From Mycobacterium pseudokansasii (lineage in GTDB: Bacteria; Actinomycetota; Actinomycetes; Mycobacteriales; Mycobacteriaceae), in the NCBI RefSeq assembly GCF_900566075.1, contig NZ_UPHU01000001.1, forward strand, positions 3,100,001 to 3,164,000: a stretch of DNA of 64,000 bases, in the 5' to 3' direction. Below are positions 8,721 through 17,672 of this stretch, in pieces (the stretch's first letter is position 1; each line of letters begins with the position of its first letter). The translations under genes were made by a program, and so were the position numbers. Under the pieces are notes generated by a model, which was not told the origin of the DNA, made no database searches, and was given only the letters and a program-made list of their open reading frames with translations.

Positions 8721-10238
8721 TCACATGATTCGCGACGTGCGGCCTTGCCAATACCGTTCGCGGATGCGCCTTTTGTACAGCTTTCCGTTGGGGTCGCGGG
8801 GCAGCTTCGCGGTGAAGTCGACGCTGCGCGGGCACTTGTAGCCGGCCAGGTGCGTTCGGCAGTAGTCGATCAGCTCGGCCTCCAGCTCGGGTCCCGCCCC
8901 AACCTCGTCCACCGGCTGCACCACGGCCTTGACCTCCTCGCCGTATTCATCGTTGGGAACGCCGAACACCGCGGCGTCGACGAGCTTGGGGTGCATCACC
9001 AACAGGTTCTCCGCCTCCTGCGGATAGATGTTGACCCCGCCGGAGACAACCATGAACGTCGAGCGGTCGGTGAGATAGAGGTATCCGTCCTCGTCCACAT
9101 AACCCATGTCGCCCAGCGAGCGCCAACCGCGGTCGTTGCGCACCGACGCGGTCTTGACCGGATCTTTGAAGTACTCGAACTGCGGGCCGCCCTCGAAAAA
9201 GAGTTCACCGCAGTGCCCGACGGGAAGCTCGGTTCCGTCGTCGCCGAGGACATGGACCGGGCTCAATGGTTTGCCGACCGAACCCGGGTGGGCGAGCCAC
9301 TCCCGCGGGCCGATCGTGGTTCCGGCGAATCCCTCTGTGCCCCCATAGTATTCGTGGATGATCGGCCCGAACCAGGCCATCATTCGGTGCTTGACGTCGA
9401 CCGGGCAGGGCGCGGCCGCGTGCAGCACGCACTGCAGGCTGGAAACGTCATACGCGCGCCGCACCTCCTCGGGCAGCTTGAGCATGCGCACGAACATCGT
9501 CGGCACGAACTGGGCGTGGGTGACCCGATGGGTCTCGATCAGCCGCAGTACCGTCTCGGCGTCGAACTTGCCCATGAGGACGACGGTGGCCCCGACGCGG
9601 TGGACCGCCATGGCATAGTTCACCCCGGCGGCGTGATAGAGCGGCGCGGGGGACAGGTACACGCTGGCCGGGCGCAGGGCGTAGCGCCGGGTGAGCGCCA
9701 TCTCCAGAACCGCCTGAGCCCAGGAACCGTTGGCGGTGGGCAGGCCGCGGCGCACCGCCTTGGGCCGGCCGGTGGTGCCCGACGAATACAGCATCTCGCT
9801 GCCGTCGGACGCCGGGAAATCGTCGCCGGCGCCGGCCAGCGCGTCGAGGTAGGAATGCCAGCCGGGTATCGACCCGCCGACGCAGACCGGGACGCGGCTG
9901 CTGTCGGCCAGCTTGCCCGCCAGGTCGGCAAAAGCCGAGTCGAGGAACACCGCCCGGGCCTCGCAATCGTCGACGATGTAGGCCACCTCGTCCAAGGTGA
10001 GGTGGGTGTTCACCGGCGTGTAGTAGAGCCCGGAAAGCTGGCAGCCCCAGGTGATTTCGAGAAACTCCGGGCGATTCGACAGCAGCAGGGCCACACCGTC
10101 GCCGCGCCTGAACCCCGCTTCGTGCAGCAGCGCGGCGACGCGGCGGCTGCGGGCATGCAACTCCGCATACGAGATGCCCGCCCCGTCACCCACGACAAGT
10201 GCCGGTGCTGCGCTACTGGCGTGGTCGGTCAGGTTCAT
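8721..10238 (-). CDS. Acyl-CoA synthetase (AMP-forming, FadD type)
   Basis: A 505-residue adenylate-forming ligase that activates a carboxylic acid to its CoA thioester. The P-loop-like A3 motif is YSSGTTGRPK (151-160). Also visible are YYGGTEG (A5), GDMGYVDEDGYLYLTDR (A7/A8 hinge), GGVNIYPQE, and the C-terminal catalytic lysine in PNGKLYKRR (about residue 486). It is shorter at the N terminus than long-chain FadDs and resembles the FadD4-like group. It lies 21 bases downstream of the crotonase gene in the operon. In the pathway it would prime the substrate acid before desaturation and cleavage. Confidence 0.9.
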   Translation of the reverse strand: MNLTDHASSAAPALVVGDGAGISYAELHARSRRVAALLHEAGFRRGDGVALLLSNRPEFLEITWGCQLSGLYYTPVNTHLTLDEVAYIVDDCEARAVFLDSAFADLAGKLADSSRVPVCVGGSIPGWHSYLDALAGAGDDFPASDGSEMLYSSGTTGRPKAVRRGLPTANGSWAQAVLEMALTRRYALRPASVYLSPAPLYHAAGVNYAMAVHRVGATVVLMGKFDAETVLRLIETHRVTHAQFVPTMFVRMLKLPEEVRRAYDVSSLQCVLHAAAPCPVDVKHRMMAWFGPIIHEYYGGTEGFAGTTIGPREWLAHPGSVGKPLSPVHVLGDDGTELPVGHCGELFFEGGPQFEYFKDPVKTASVRNDRGWRSLGDMGYVDEDGYLYLTDRSTFMVVSGGVNIYPQEAENLLVMHPKLVDAAVFGVPNDEYGEEVKAVVQPVDEVGAGPELEAELIDYCRTHLAGYKCPRSVDFTAKLPRDPNGKLYKRRIRERYWQGRTSRIM

Positions 10239-10259
10239 CGGTGTCGGTTCGCCACGACG

Positions 10260-11132
10260 TCATGTGGCCGGAGCGCCGTCGGTCGACTCCGCCGCGGTCG
10301 CCTGGCGGCGCGCCATCTCGGCGGGCTTGATCTTGCCCTTCAGCACCTGCTGCACCAGAGCCTGTACGTCGGCGCTGATCGACGCCAGCGCCACCAGGTC
10401 ATTGGAGCTTTGCCAGTGCACCCGCATGCCCATCAGCTCCCAGGCGCGTTTGATGTTGGCCTTGGTCGCCAACAGCGTCGTCAGCGGAGCCTGCGCGATG
10501 TGCCGCGCGATCGCCTCCACCCGGGCGTCGAGTTGATCGCGGGGGACCACCTCGTTGACCAGACCCACCGCCAACGCCTTCTGCGCGTCGATGACTTCGT
10601 TCAGGTACAGGTAATACGATGCCCGCCGCCAATTCATGAACACCCAGGGTTCGATCGAGCATTCGCCCGACGGCATGCCGAAGCCCTGCAGCGGTGGGTA
10701 CTGAAAGTAGGCGTCCTCGGCGGCGATGACGATATCGGTGGTCAACCCGTAGTGCGTGCCCCCGCCCACGCAGTAGCCGTGGACCTGGGCAATCGTCGGT
10801 TTGGCGAACTCCCACAAATTGAGCACCGGCTTGACGAACAAGTCGGACTGCGGCTTCCACGGCGTGCCCATCACCTTTGCACCCTCGACGAACGCCGGAT
10901 AGTCGACCGCGTTGTTGCCGATCGCGTGTCCCGAGCAGAAACCCTTGCCGTTGGCCTTGAGGATCAGCACCTTGATGTCGTAATCGCGGTCCGCGTCGGC
11001 CAGCGCGGCGTCGACCTCCTCGGCAAGTTTCTGGTCCTGGGCGTTGGCCTTCTCGGGCCAGTTCAGCGTGACCCGCGCTATCGCGCCGGTCTTCTCGTAG
11101 ATGATGCGTTCGCGAGTTTCCTTGAGGTCCAT
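10260..11132 (-). CDS. Enoyl-CoA hydratase/isomerase (crotonase) family, atypical paralogue
   Basis: A 290-residue crotonase from ATG 11132, with GGAGAAGG just upstream; a longer open frame upstream is not supported. It has KANGKGFCSGH (59-69) and HGYCVGGG (118-125), the oxyanion hole loops. As in the paralogue at 4760-5593, the two hydratase glutamates are absent: the aligned positions are His127 and Pro147. The tail RRQATAAESTDGAPAT is low complexity. It sits between the lipoyl-domain gene and the ligase gene, 13 bases from the former. The two paralogues share WELMGMRVH and the GFC(S/G)GH loop, so they are related and may form a heteromer or act in consecutive steps. Confidence 0.85.
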   Translation of the reverse strand: MDLKETRERIIYEKTGAIARVTLNWPEKANAQDQKLAEEVDAALADADRDYDIKVLILKANGKGFCSGHAIGNNAVDYPAFVEGAKVMGTPWKPQSDLFVKPVLNLWEFAKPTIAQVHGYCVGGGTHYGLTTDIVIAAEDAYFQYPPLQGFGMPSGECSIEPWVFMNWRRASYYLYLNEVIDAQKALAVGLVNEVVPRDQLDARVEAIARHIAQAPLTTLLATKANIKRAWELMGMRVHWQSSNDLVALASISADVQALVQQVLKGKIKPAEMARRQATAAESTDGAPAT

Positions 11133-11145
11133 GCCTTCTCCTGGG

Positions 11146-11382
11146 TTATGAGGTGATGACGCCGATCTGAACGCCGATGTCGTAGGTCCCACCGGCGGCC
11201 GCGGTCCACTGCACGGTGCCGGACGCGCCGGCCTCGACTTCCTGTTCGGCCTTCTCGGTTGCGACGACGTAGATCGGGGTGCCCTCCTCGACATGCTGGC
11301 CGCTTTCGACGAGCAGTTCGACGAGTTCGGCCTCGGACACCGCGACCGACACGCGCGGGATGCGAATGACGAAGTCAGCCAT
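11146..11382 (-). CDS. Stand-alone lipoyl (biotinyl/lipoyl attachment) domain protein
   Basis: A 78-residue protein consisting only of a lipoyl-type domain. The attachment lysine is in VVATEKAEQEVEA (Lys44), the beta-turn expected for E2 swinging arms. There is no E3-binding or catalytic acyltransferase domain. Its start overlaps the end of the E1-beta gene by 8 bases, so it is translated with E1. It would accept the acyl or hydroxyalkyl group made by the TPP-dependent E1 pair and pass it to CoA, using an acyltransferase encoded elsewhere or perhaps one of the adjacent CoA enzymes. Confidence 0.85.
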   Translation of the reverse strand: MADFVIRIPRVSVAVSEAELVELLVESGQHVEEGTPIYVVATEKAEQEVEAGASGTVQWTAAAGGTYDIGVQIGVITS

Positions 11383-12373
11383 GCACTCCCGTCCTGTTCA
11401 GGGTCCGCTGCGCGGCCGTGACGATTCGTGCCGGCGAGGGATACACCTGCGCCTCCAGCGCGGCGGCGGCCGGGTTGGGGACGAACCGCGCACCGACCCG
11501 CTCCACGGGCGCCGCGAGTTCGCCGAACAGTTGCGATTGCAGGATCGCGGCGATCTCCGCCCCGGGCCCGCCGAATTGCACCGCGTCGTGCACCACGACG
11601 GCTCGTCTTGTGCGACGGACGGATTCGACGACGGTCTCGACATCGAGCGGCACCAGGGTGCGCAGGTCGACGACGTCGGCGCTGACCCCCTGTTCCTGCA
11701 GGGTGGCCGCGGCCGCGAGCGCGTCGTGCACACTGCGCCCGTAGCCGATCAGGCTCACGTCGGTGCCCGTCCGCTTGATATCGGCCTGACCCAACGGGAT
11801 CGAGAAACCCGGGTCGACGGGGACGGGTCCGCGTTTGCTTTGCAGGCGGATGGTTTCGACGAACAGGCACGGGTCCTCGTCGAAGATCGCGGCGGTCAGC
11901 AGGCCCTTGCCATCCCGCGGGGTGGACGGCACGATCACCTTCATCCCGGGGATGTGCATGAACCACGCCTCCAACGTCTGCGAATGCGTGGCGCCGGTGC
12001 CCAATCCGGCGTATACCTGGGTCCGTACGGTGATCGGCGCCGTGGTGCGTCCGCCCGTCATGAAGCGCAGCTTGGCGGCATGGTTGATCAACTGGTCGGC
12101 GGCGATGCCGATGAAATCCATGATCATGATCTCGGCTACCGGCAGCATCCCGTCTACCGCCGCGCCGATCGCCGCACCCACGATCGCGGCTTCCGAGATC
12201 GGGGCGTCCACGACCCGGTCGTGGCCGTACTTTGTCGACAGGCCAGCGGTGGGCCCGGACGCGCCGGGATCGGCGATGTCCTCGCCGAGCAGGAACACCC
12301 GGTCGTCGGCCTGTAGCGCCTGATCGAGTGCGAGGTTGAGCGCCTCGCGCATCGTCATCTCTTGTTCGGTCAT
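11375..12373 (-). CDS. 2-oxoacid/acetoin dehydrogenase E1 component, beta subunit
   Basis: A 332-residue pyrimidine-binding and transketolase C-terminal protein. The start ATG 12373 (MTEQEMTMREALN) lies 10 bases after the stop of E1-alpha. Typical E1-beta segments are VFLLGEDIADPG, VDAPISEAAIVGAAIGAA, MDFIGIAADQLINHAAK and the C-terminal VVDLRTLVPLDVETVVESV. GEDIA contains the Glu that protonates N1' of thiamine. With E1-alpha it forms a TPP-dependent decarboxylating or C-C cleaving heterotetramer. The closest functional families are branched-chain 2-oxoacid, pyruvate and acetoin dehydrogenases, and sequence reading alone cannot separate these. Confidence 0.88.
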   Translation of the reverse strand: MTEQEMTMREALNLALDQALQADDRVFLLGEDIADPGASGPTAGLSTKYGHDRVVDAPISEAAIVGAAIGAAVDGMLPVAEIMIMDFIGIAADQLINHAAKLRFMTGGRTTAPITVRTQVYAGLGTGATHSQTLEAWFMHIPGMKVIVPSTPRDGKGLLTAAIFDEDPCLFVETIRLQSKRGPVPVDPGFSIPLGQADIKRTGTDVSLIGYGRSVHDALAAAATLQEQGVSADVVDLRTLVPLDVETVVESVRRTRRAVVVHDAVQFGGPGAEIAAILQSQLFGELAAPVERVGARFVPNPAAAALEAQVYPSPARIVTAAQRTLNRTGVHG

Positions 12374-12383
12374 CTGCCGTGCC

Positions 12384-13370
12384 TCACACCGGAAACCCGA
12401 GCGGCGTTGCGTATACGTCACGTTCGAGTTCGTCGAGGGACGGCGCACCGGCGCTCATGACCGCGCGCAACGCCGAATCCACCTGCAGCAGCGCGTCGTG
12501 GTCGATGCCGCTGAGCTCGTTCTCGCCGTAGATTCCGGTTTCGAGGAGGTGGTTGCGGAACCGCGGCACCGGGTCGGCGGCCATGGCCGCTGCCAGCTCG
12601 TCCTTTGGTATGTAAGGCATCCGGTCACCGAAGTAGTGGCCGCGGAAGCGAAACGTCACGCACTCGATGAAGGTGGGGCCGCCGCCGCCCCGGGCGGCCT
12701 CCACCGCCTTGTCAAGTGCTGACCTCACCGCCAGCGGGTCGTTGCCGTCGACGCGGACGGCCGGCATGCCGTAGCCGGCGGCACGTTCCGCGACATGTTC
12801 AAGCTTCATCGTGGCGGATGTGGGTGTCATCTCCGCGTACCGGTTGTTCTGGCATACGAATACCACGGGCAGGTTCCAGAGCGCGGCCATGTTGGCCGCC
12901 TCGTGGAAGGAGCCGGTGTTGGTGGCGCCGTCGCCGAAGCTGACCACCGTGACGCGATCCAGCCCTTTGCGCTTGCCGGCCAGCGCCAGCCCGACGGCCA
13001 CCGGCGGCCCGGCGCCGACGATGCCGGTCGAAAGCATCACGCCTACGGCCGGATTGGCGATATGCATGGTGCCGCCCTTGCCGCGGCTGGCACCGACGGT
13101 GCGTCCCAGCATCTCCCCGAAGATCTCCTGCAGCGGCACTCCCTTGCCGATCAGATCATGCAGCCCGCGGTAGGTCGTCACCAGCTGATCGTCGGTCCGC
13201 AACACCACACCCATCGCCGCGGCGATGGCTTCCTGGCCGCGCGACGGCCAGTACACGCAGATGAACTCCCCGGTGCTGATGCCCTTGGCCAGCCGGTCAT
13301 CGGCCGTTTTCATCAGCACCATCAGCTCATAGAGGCGGCGGCGGAAGTCGCCGAAACGGTCGAGGGTCAC
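12384..13370 (-). CDS. 2-oxoacid/acetoin dehydrogenase E1 component, alpha subunit
   Basis: A 328-residue TPP-binding subunit. GTG 13370 (TLDRFGDFRRRLYELM) is chosen because TTGGAG lies seven bases upstream; upstream codons in the open frame have no family similarity. The TPP/Mg motif is VSFGDGATNTGSFHEAANMAALW followed by CQNN. Before it come YRGLHDLIGKG and SRGKGGTMH, the phosphorylation-loop region of the E1-alpha family. It is the second gene of the operon after the SDR. An E1 alpha/beta pair with only a lipoyl domain and no E2 catalytic or E3 gene is unusual. Confidence 0.88.
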   Translation of the reverse strand: MTLDRFGDFRRRLYELMVLMKTADDRLAKGISTGEFICVYWPSRGQEAIAAAMGVVLRTDDQLVTTYRGLHDLIGKGVPLQEIFGEMLGRTVGASRGKGGTMHIANPAVGVMLSTGIVGAGPPVAVGLALAGKRKGLDRVTVVSFGDGATNTGSFHEAANMAALWNLPVVFVCQNNRYAEMTPTSATMKLEHVAERAAGYGMPAVRVDGNDPLAVRSALDKAVEAARGGGGPTFIECVTFRFRGHYFGDRMPYIPKDELAAAMAADPVPRFRNHLLETGIYGENELSGIDHDALLQVDSALRAVMSAGAPSLDELERDVYATPLGFPV

Positions 13371-13419
13371 GGTGTGTCTCCAAGTCCCATGTGCCGCAGG
13401 TGAATTGATCTCATCGCGA

Positions 13420-14295
13420 TCACCCGCCGGACCACGGCTTGACCTTGAGGAAGCCGCCGCCGTCCACCCGCAGCTGCTGGCCGGTGATATAGCGGGCCGC
13501 ATCGGAGGCGAGAAACAACACGGCCTCGCTGATGTCCTCGGGTTCGACATAGGGAATCGGCATCGCTTGCACCACCGGGAAAACCGGTTCGGCGTCCTCG
13601 CGAGTGGGGTTGGGCAGGTCCGGCCGGAAGGCCCGGTACATGGGAGCGCTGTGCAACATGTCGGTGTTGACGTTGGTCGGGTGTACCGCGTTCATCCGGA
13701 TGGAGAACGGAGCCAGCGTCCGGGCGAAGTCGTTGACGTAGTGCGCCGCAGCGATTTTCGCGAAGGCATAGCCGGCTCCGCCGGGGCCGCCGTCGATGCC
13801 GGTGGTGTTCATCGACGACATGAATGCCGCATTGGAACCGATGACGATGATCGACGCGCCGGCGCGTAGGTGTTTGAGGCTGGCATGCACCAGGTTGAGC
13901 ACCCCCACCAGGTCCACGTCCACGGCGTCGGCGAAGGCCTGCGGCGGCAGGCCGGCGGTGAGCGGGCAGATGCCGGCGTTGGCGACCACGATGTCGAGAC
14001 GGCCCAATTCGGACACCGCGTTGTCGATCGCCGTCGACAAGGCCGCGCGGTCGCGGACGTCGGCGATCGCGGTGATGACCCGCCGGCCTTCTTTTTCCAC
14101 CAGACGCGCCGTCTCGTCCAGGTCCTCCGGCCGGGCCAGCGGATACTCGTTCGTCTCGATATCGGCGCACAAGTCCACCGCGAGGATGTCGGCGCCCTCT
14201 GCGGCAAGCAACCGTGCATGCGAGCGGCCCTGCCCGCGCGCCGCGCCACTGATCACCGCCACCTTGCCGGCTACCCGGCCCGCTATCCGGCTCAT
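13420..14295 (-). CDS. SDR oxidoreductase, probably mycofactocin-coupled
   Basis: A 291-residue short-chain dehydrogenase. The Gly motif is SGAARGQGRSHA (residues 16-27). The GQGRSH form is typical of the mycofactocin-dependent SDR subfamily, in which NAD(H) stays bound and electrons go to the peptide redox cofactor mycofactocin. NAG is at 106-108, catalytic Ser154 in IGSN, and Tyr176-x3-Lys180 in GYAFAK. The subfamily insertion after beta-2 (ADIETNEYPLARPEDLDET) is also present. It is the first gene of the minus-strand operon, with its promoter in the 14296-14550 region, and would oxidise an alcohol formed by the oxygenases. Confidence 0.85.
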   Translation of the reverse strand: MSRIAGRVAGKVAVISGAARGQGRSHARLLAAEGADILAVDLCADIETNEYPLARPEDLDETARLVEKEGRRVITAIADVRDRAALSTAIDNAVSELGRLDIVVANAGICPLTAGLPPQAFADAVDVDLVGVLNLVHASLKHLRAGASIIVIGSNAAFMSSMNTTGIDGGPGGAGYAFAKIAAAHYVNDFARTLAPFSIRMNAVHPTNVNTDMLHSAPMYRAFRPDLPNPTREDAEPVFPVVQAMPIPYVEPEDISEAVLFLASDAARYITGQQLRVDGGGFLKVKPWSGG

Positions 14296-14494
14296 CGCCG
14301 CCCCTTGTCCGCGTCCCTACACCGACGACCCACATTGGGAGTCAAAGCCTTTCGCTGCCCGCGCGGCGCTGGCACCGAGCACGGCCGGGCTGCGGCAGCG
14401 GCCAACGACGCCGGCGTCGAACCGTTGGTGGTTCCCATCGCATCTCTTCCGAAGAACCGCGCGTGCCTGCAGCCGGGATATCGCCATCCGCTAC

Positions 14495-14518
14495 GCTAGC
14501 TAGAATATCTAAAATAGC
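14495..14518. promoter_or_regulatory. AT-rich palindromic region in the divergent promoter
   Basis: In the 255-base divergent gap between the SDR operon and the CoA transferase, an AT-rich block contains the inverted repeat TAGA-ATA-TCTA (14501-14511), flanked by GCTA (14495) and TAGC (14515). It is a plausible operator and -10 region serving one or both directions. The 33 bases that follow run up to ATG 14551, with GAGGGG as ribosome site. Confidence 0.4.
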
Positions 14519-14550
14519 AAGGAATAGCTGCGGCGGCCGAGGGGATTGCG

Positions 14551-15771
14551 ATGGCAGGGGTACTCAGCGGTGTCCGGGTTGTCGAGTTGGCGTCGTGGAC
14601 CTACGTACCGTCAGCCGGTGCCGTCCTGTCGGATTGGGGCGCCGACGTGATCAAGGTGGAGGGTGTCGCGGCGGGTGATCCCGGCCGGGCATTGGTGGTG
14701 GGTGGTTTCACTCGTGAGGCGGCCCGGGTCGACGCCGACTTCATCCTCGAGTTGGGTAACCGTGGCAAGCGCAGCATCGCGATGGACATCAAATCCGAGA
14801 CCGGCCGTGAGCTGTTCGGCCGCCTGCTGGCCAGTGCCGATGTGTTTCTGACCAATTGGCTGCCCGGCGCCCTCGAGCGCGCCCGGCTGACCGTCGAGGA
14901 GATCCGCTCCTTCAATCCCAAGATCATCATCGCCAGAGGAACGGGGCTGGGCGTGCGCGGCCCGGATCGCGATCGCGGTGGCTTCGATGCCGCCACCTAC
15001 CTGGCGCGCGGTGGGGTGGCCTACACCCTCACCCCGTTCGGCAGCGAGACGCCGGCTGTGCAGGGGCCGGCGTTCGGCGACCTGCAGGGCGGGGCAACGC
15101 TGGCCGGTGGGGTGTGTGCCGCGTTGTTTCACCGCGAACGCACCGGAGAGCCGTGCATCGTCGACTCGTCACTACTGGCTCAGGCGATGTGGGCCATCGC
15201 GCCGTCGATTTCGGCGGCGGACTTCTTCGATATCGACGGCATTCCCGGGGCGCCGCCCGGGTTGGCCATCAATCCGCTGGTGAATCGGTACCAGACCAGG
15301 GACGGCAGGTGGATTCAGCTGGTGTTCCTGCAACCCGACAAATACTGGGCCGGCTTTTGCCGGCGGATGGGACTTGCCGAGCTGGCCGCTGACGAGCGGT
15401 TCGTGCCGTCGCGCAACCTCATTGCCAACGCGGCCGAGGCAACGCAGATCTTCGCCGTTGCCTTCGCCGGCCACGATCTCGCGCATTGGCAGAAGGTTCT
15501 CGAGGACGAACCGGGTGTGTGGGCAGCCCTGGCGACGCCACGGGAGACGCTCAACGATCCTCAGGTCGAACCCAACGGGTACGTGGTGACCAACCGCGAT
15601 GACCACGGCGAGCCGTACCGGATCGTGGCCGCGCCGGTTCAATTCAACGAAATGCCGCCGGGTCCCGCGCGTGCCCCCGAGCATGGCCAGCACACCGAGG
15701 AGATTCTGCTCGAGATCGACGTGGACTGGGACGACATCGCACGGGCCAAGGATCTCAACGCGATCCTGTGA
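14551..15771 (+). CDS. CaiB/BaiF family (type III) CoA transferase
   Basis: A 406-residue family III CoA transferase, which moves CoA between acids through an aspartyl-CoA thioester. N-terminal VRVVELASWTYVPSAG and LSDWGADVIKVE are family hallmarks. The catalytic Asp is most likely Asp177 in GPAFGDLQGGATLAGGV, aligned with Asp169 of formyl-CoA transferase. NRGKRSIAMD and VDSSLLAQAMW are further signatures. It is divergent from the SDR-E1-ligase operon and probably co-regulated, offering an ATP-independent route to the CoA ester or recycling of CoA from a product. Confidence 0.88.
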   Translation: MAGVLSGVRVVELASWTYVPSAGAVLSDWGADVIKVEGVAAGDPGRALVVGGFTREAARVDADFILELGNRGKRSIAMDIKSETGRELFGRLLASADVFLTNWLPGALERARLTVEEIRSFNPKIIIARGTGLGVRGPDRDRGGFDAATYLARGGVAYTLTPFGSETPAVQGPAFGDLQGGATLAGGVCAALFHRERTGEPCIVDSSLLAQAMWAIAPSISAADFFDIDGIPGAPPGLAINPLVNRYQTRDGRWIQLVFLQPDKYWAGFCRRMGLAELAADERFVPSRNLIANAAEATQIFAVAFAGHDLAHWQKVLEDEPGVWAALATPRETLNDPQVEPNGYVVTNRDDHGEPYRIVAAPVQFNEMPPGPARAPEHGQHTEEILLEIDVDWDDIARAKDLNAIL

Positions 15772-15796
15772 GAGGGGCCGGGTACCGAGCAGCCGG

Positions 15797-16171
15797 CTAC
15801 CGGGCAGCGGCTGCCTGGCGTGCGGCGATCTTGGCGCGCACCGTAGCCATGTCCAGCGATTTCATCTGGCCGATCAGGTTCTCCAGCACCGCAGGCGGCA
15901 GGGCGCCGGCCTGGCTGTAGACCAGCACGCCGTCACGAAACGCCATGATGGTGGGAATTGAGCGGATGCCCGCCGCCGCGGCCAGTTCGCGCTCGGCCTG
16001 GGTATCGACCTTGGCGTGCACGACGTCGGGATGGGCTCGTGCGGACTTTTCGTAGATCGGGGCGAACGCCTGGCACGGACGGCAGTAGGCGGCCCAAAAG
16101 TCAACCAGCACAAGCTGATTGTTGGTAACCGTGCTCTCGAATGTGTCGTGGGTTAGATTGACGGTGGCCAT
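15797..16171 (-). CDS. Thioredoxin with CRPC active site
   Basis: A 124-residue thioredoxin. The active site is FWAAYCRPC (Cys30-Arg-Pro-Cys33), differing from the common WCGPC, and the cis-proline is in IRSIPTIMAF. The C-terminal extension of about 15 residues (KIAARQAAAAR) is basic and Ala-rich. ATG 16171 has GGAAGGA just upstream. It is divergent from the CsoR-type repressor, with the palindrome at 16212-16227 40 bases upstream, so it is probably controlled by that repressor. Arg in the CxxC dipeptide would shift the redox potential; a role in persulfide or disulfide reduction is inferred. Confidence 0.88.
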   Translation of the reverse strand: MATVNLTHDTFESTVTNNQLVLVDFWAAYCRPCQAFAPIYEKSARAHPDVVHAKVDTQAERELAAAAGIRSIPTIMAFRDGVLVYSQAGALPPAVLENLIGQMKSLDMATVRAKIAARQAAAAR

Positions 16172-16205
16172 TGTCGGTCCTTCCATCCGGGGATACTGCT
16201 GCTAA

Positions 16206-16577
<372 letters not shown>

Positions 16578-16636
16578 ACAGAGGTTGCTACAAGAATCCG
16601 AAGAGAATGTCCGAAAAGATAGAGGAGATAGTGGAG

Positions 16637-17065
16637 ATGGATATTGCATTGTCGGCCACCTTGCACACCGGCTTCGACGAGGCGGTCAAGCGCACCCGCG
16701 AGGCGCTGGCGCAGCAAGGCTTTGGCGTCTTGACCGAGATCGACGTGAAGGCAACCCTGAAGGCCAAACTCGACGAAGACATGGAGGACTACCTGATCCT
16801 GGGCGCCTGCAATCCGCCGCTGGCGCACCGTGCAATCGAGGCGACCCGCCAGATCGGCACTCTGCTGCCCTGCAATGTGGTGGTGCGATCGGACCCCGAA
16901 AAGGCCGGCACCACCGTCGTCGAAGCGATGAACCCGCGGCTGTTGGCTGATGTCACCGGTGAACCCAAGCTCGCCCCGATCGCCGATGAAGTCACCGGCC
17001 GGATCCAAGCCGTCATCGACGAGCTGCAACGCTCGGACAAGGCGGCCGAACGCTCGCAGGCGTAA
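16637..17065 (+). CDS. DUF302 domain protein
   Basis: About 142 residues and a single DUF302 domain. The family pattern is FDEAVKRTREALAQQGFGVLTEIDVKATLK, then YLILGACNPPLAHRAIE and LLPCNVVVR. A Cys in GACNPP and one in LLPCN are typical and may bind a metal or react with thiols. The start is taken at ATG 16637 (GGAG nine bases upstream); ATG 16607 would add ten residues with a poorer ribosome site. There is no signal peptide. DUF302 genes are often linked to CsoR-type regulators and to sulfur or metal stress genes. The biochemical function is unknown. Confidence 0.8.
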   Translation: MDIALSATLHTGFDEAVKRTREALAQQGFGVLTEIDVKATLKAKLDEDMEDYLILGACNPPLAHRAIEATRQIGTLLPCNVVVRSDPEKAGTTVVEAMNPRLLADVTGEPKLAPIADEVTGRIQAVIDELQRSDKAAERSQA

Positions 17066-17120
17066 TCGGTACCCTTGCGACCCTGAGGTTCCCACAACCA
17101 CCCGAAGGGGTACGAGGCTG

Positions 17121-17477
17121 ATGTCAGACCACTACCATCACGAGGTCCTCGAGGAGCTGCGGCCGCAACACCGAGCGCTTCGCAGCCAGATTCCGGACGT
17201 CTACAAGGGATTTGCGGCCCTCAGCGGCGCCGCGCTCACCGACGGCGCCCTCAGCCGTAAGGTCAAGGAACTCATGGCGATGGCGATCGGGGTGGTACAG
17301 GGGTGCGACGGCTGCATCGCCTCCCACGCCCAGGCCGCGGCCCGCGCCGGTGCCACCGCCGAGGAAGCCGCCGAGGCGATCGGTGTCACCATCCTCATGC
17401 ATGGCGGACCGGCCACCATCTACGGCGCTCGGGCCTACACCGCATTCTGCGAATTCGCCGAGACCAAACCTTCTTAG
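17121..17477 (+). CDS. Carboxymuconolactone decarboxylase/AhpD-like protein; Rv1767-like
   Basis: A 118-residue AhpD-fold protein. The redox motif is GCDGCIASHAQAAARAGAT, a CxxCxxxH typical of AhpD-like peroxidase adaptors rather than of true decarboxylases. A preceding KVKELMAMAIGVVQ helix supplies the conserved Glu. ATG 17121 follows GAGG. It ends the csoR-DUF302 transcription unit (55-base gap) and corresponds in position to Rv1767. Inferred role: thiol-dependent peroxide or persulfide reduction together with the nearby thioredoxin. Confidence 0.85.
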   Translation: MSDHYHHEVLEELRPQHRALRSQIPDVYKGFAALSGAALTDGALSRKVKELMAMAIGVVQGCDGCIASHAQAAARAGATAEEAAEAIGVTILMHGGPATIYGARAYTAFCEFAETKPS

Positions 17478-17672
17478 GGCGGTCCCTGCCGTCCGGCGGC
17501 GCCGGCCCCCGGCAGCGGCGAGATCGCTGAAACACTTCGGGGCCATCCGGCGAAACGATCGGTAGGTCTACCGGAAATGCGGGGTGTGCTGACCCGATGG
17601 CGATACCCTTTGCCGAGGGTTGATGGCGACCGGGCGACCGCCGGGTTTCCGTGAGGTGGTGGGAGGTCCCTG

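Noticed and set aside
8577..11156. 859-codon plus-strand open frame
   Set aside because: Antisense shadow of the ligase and crotonase genes, which carry all the family motifs.
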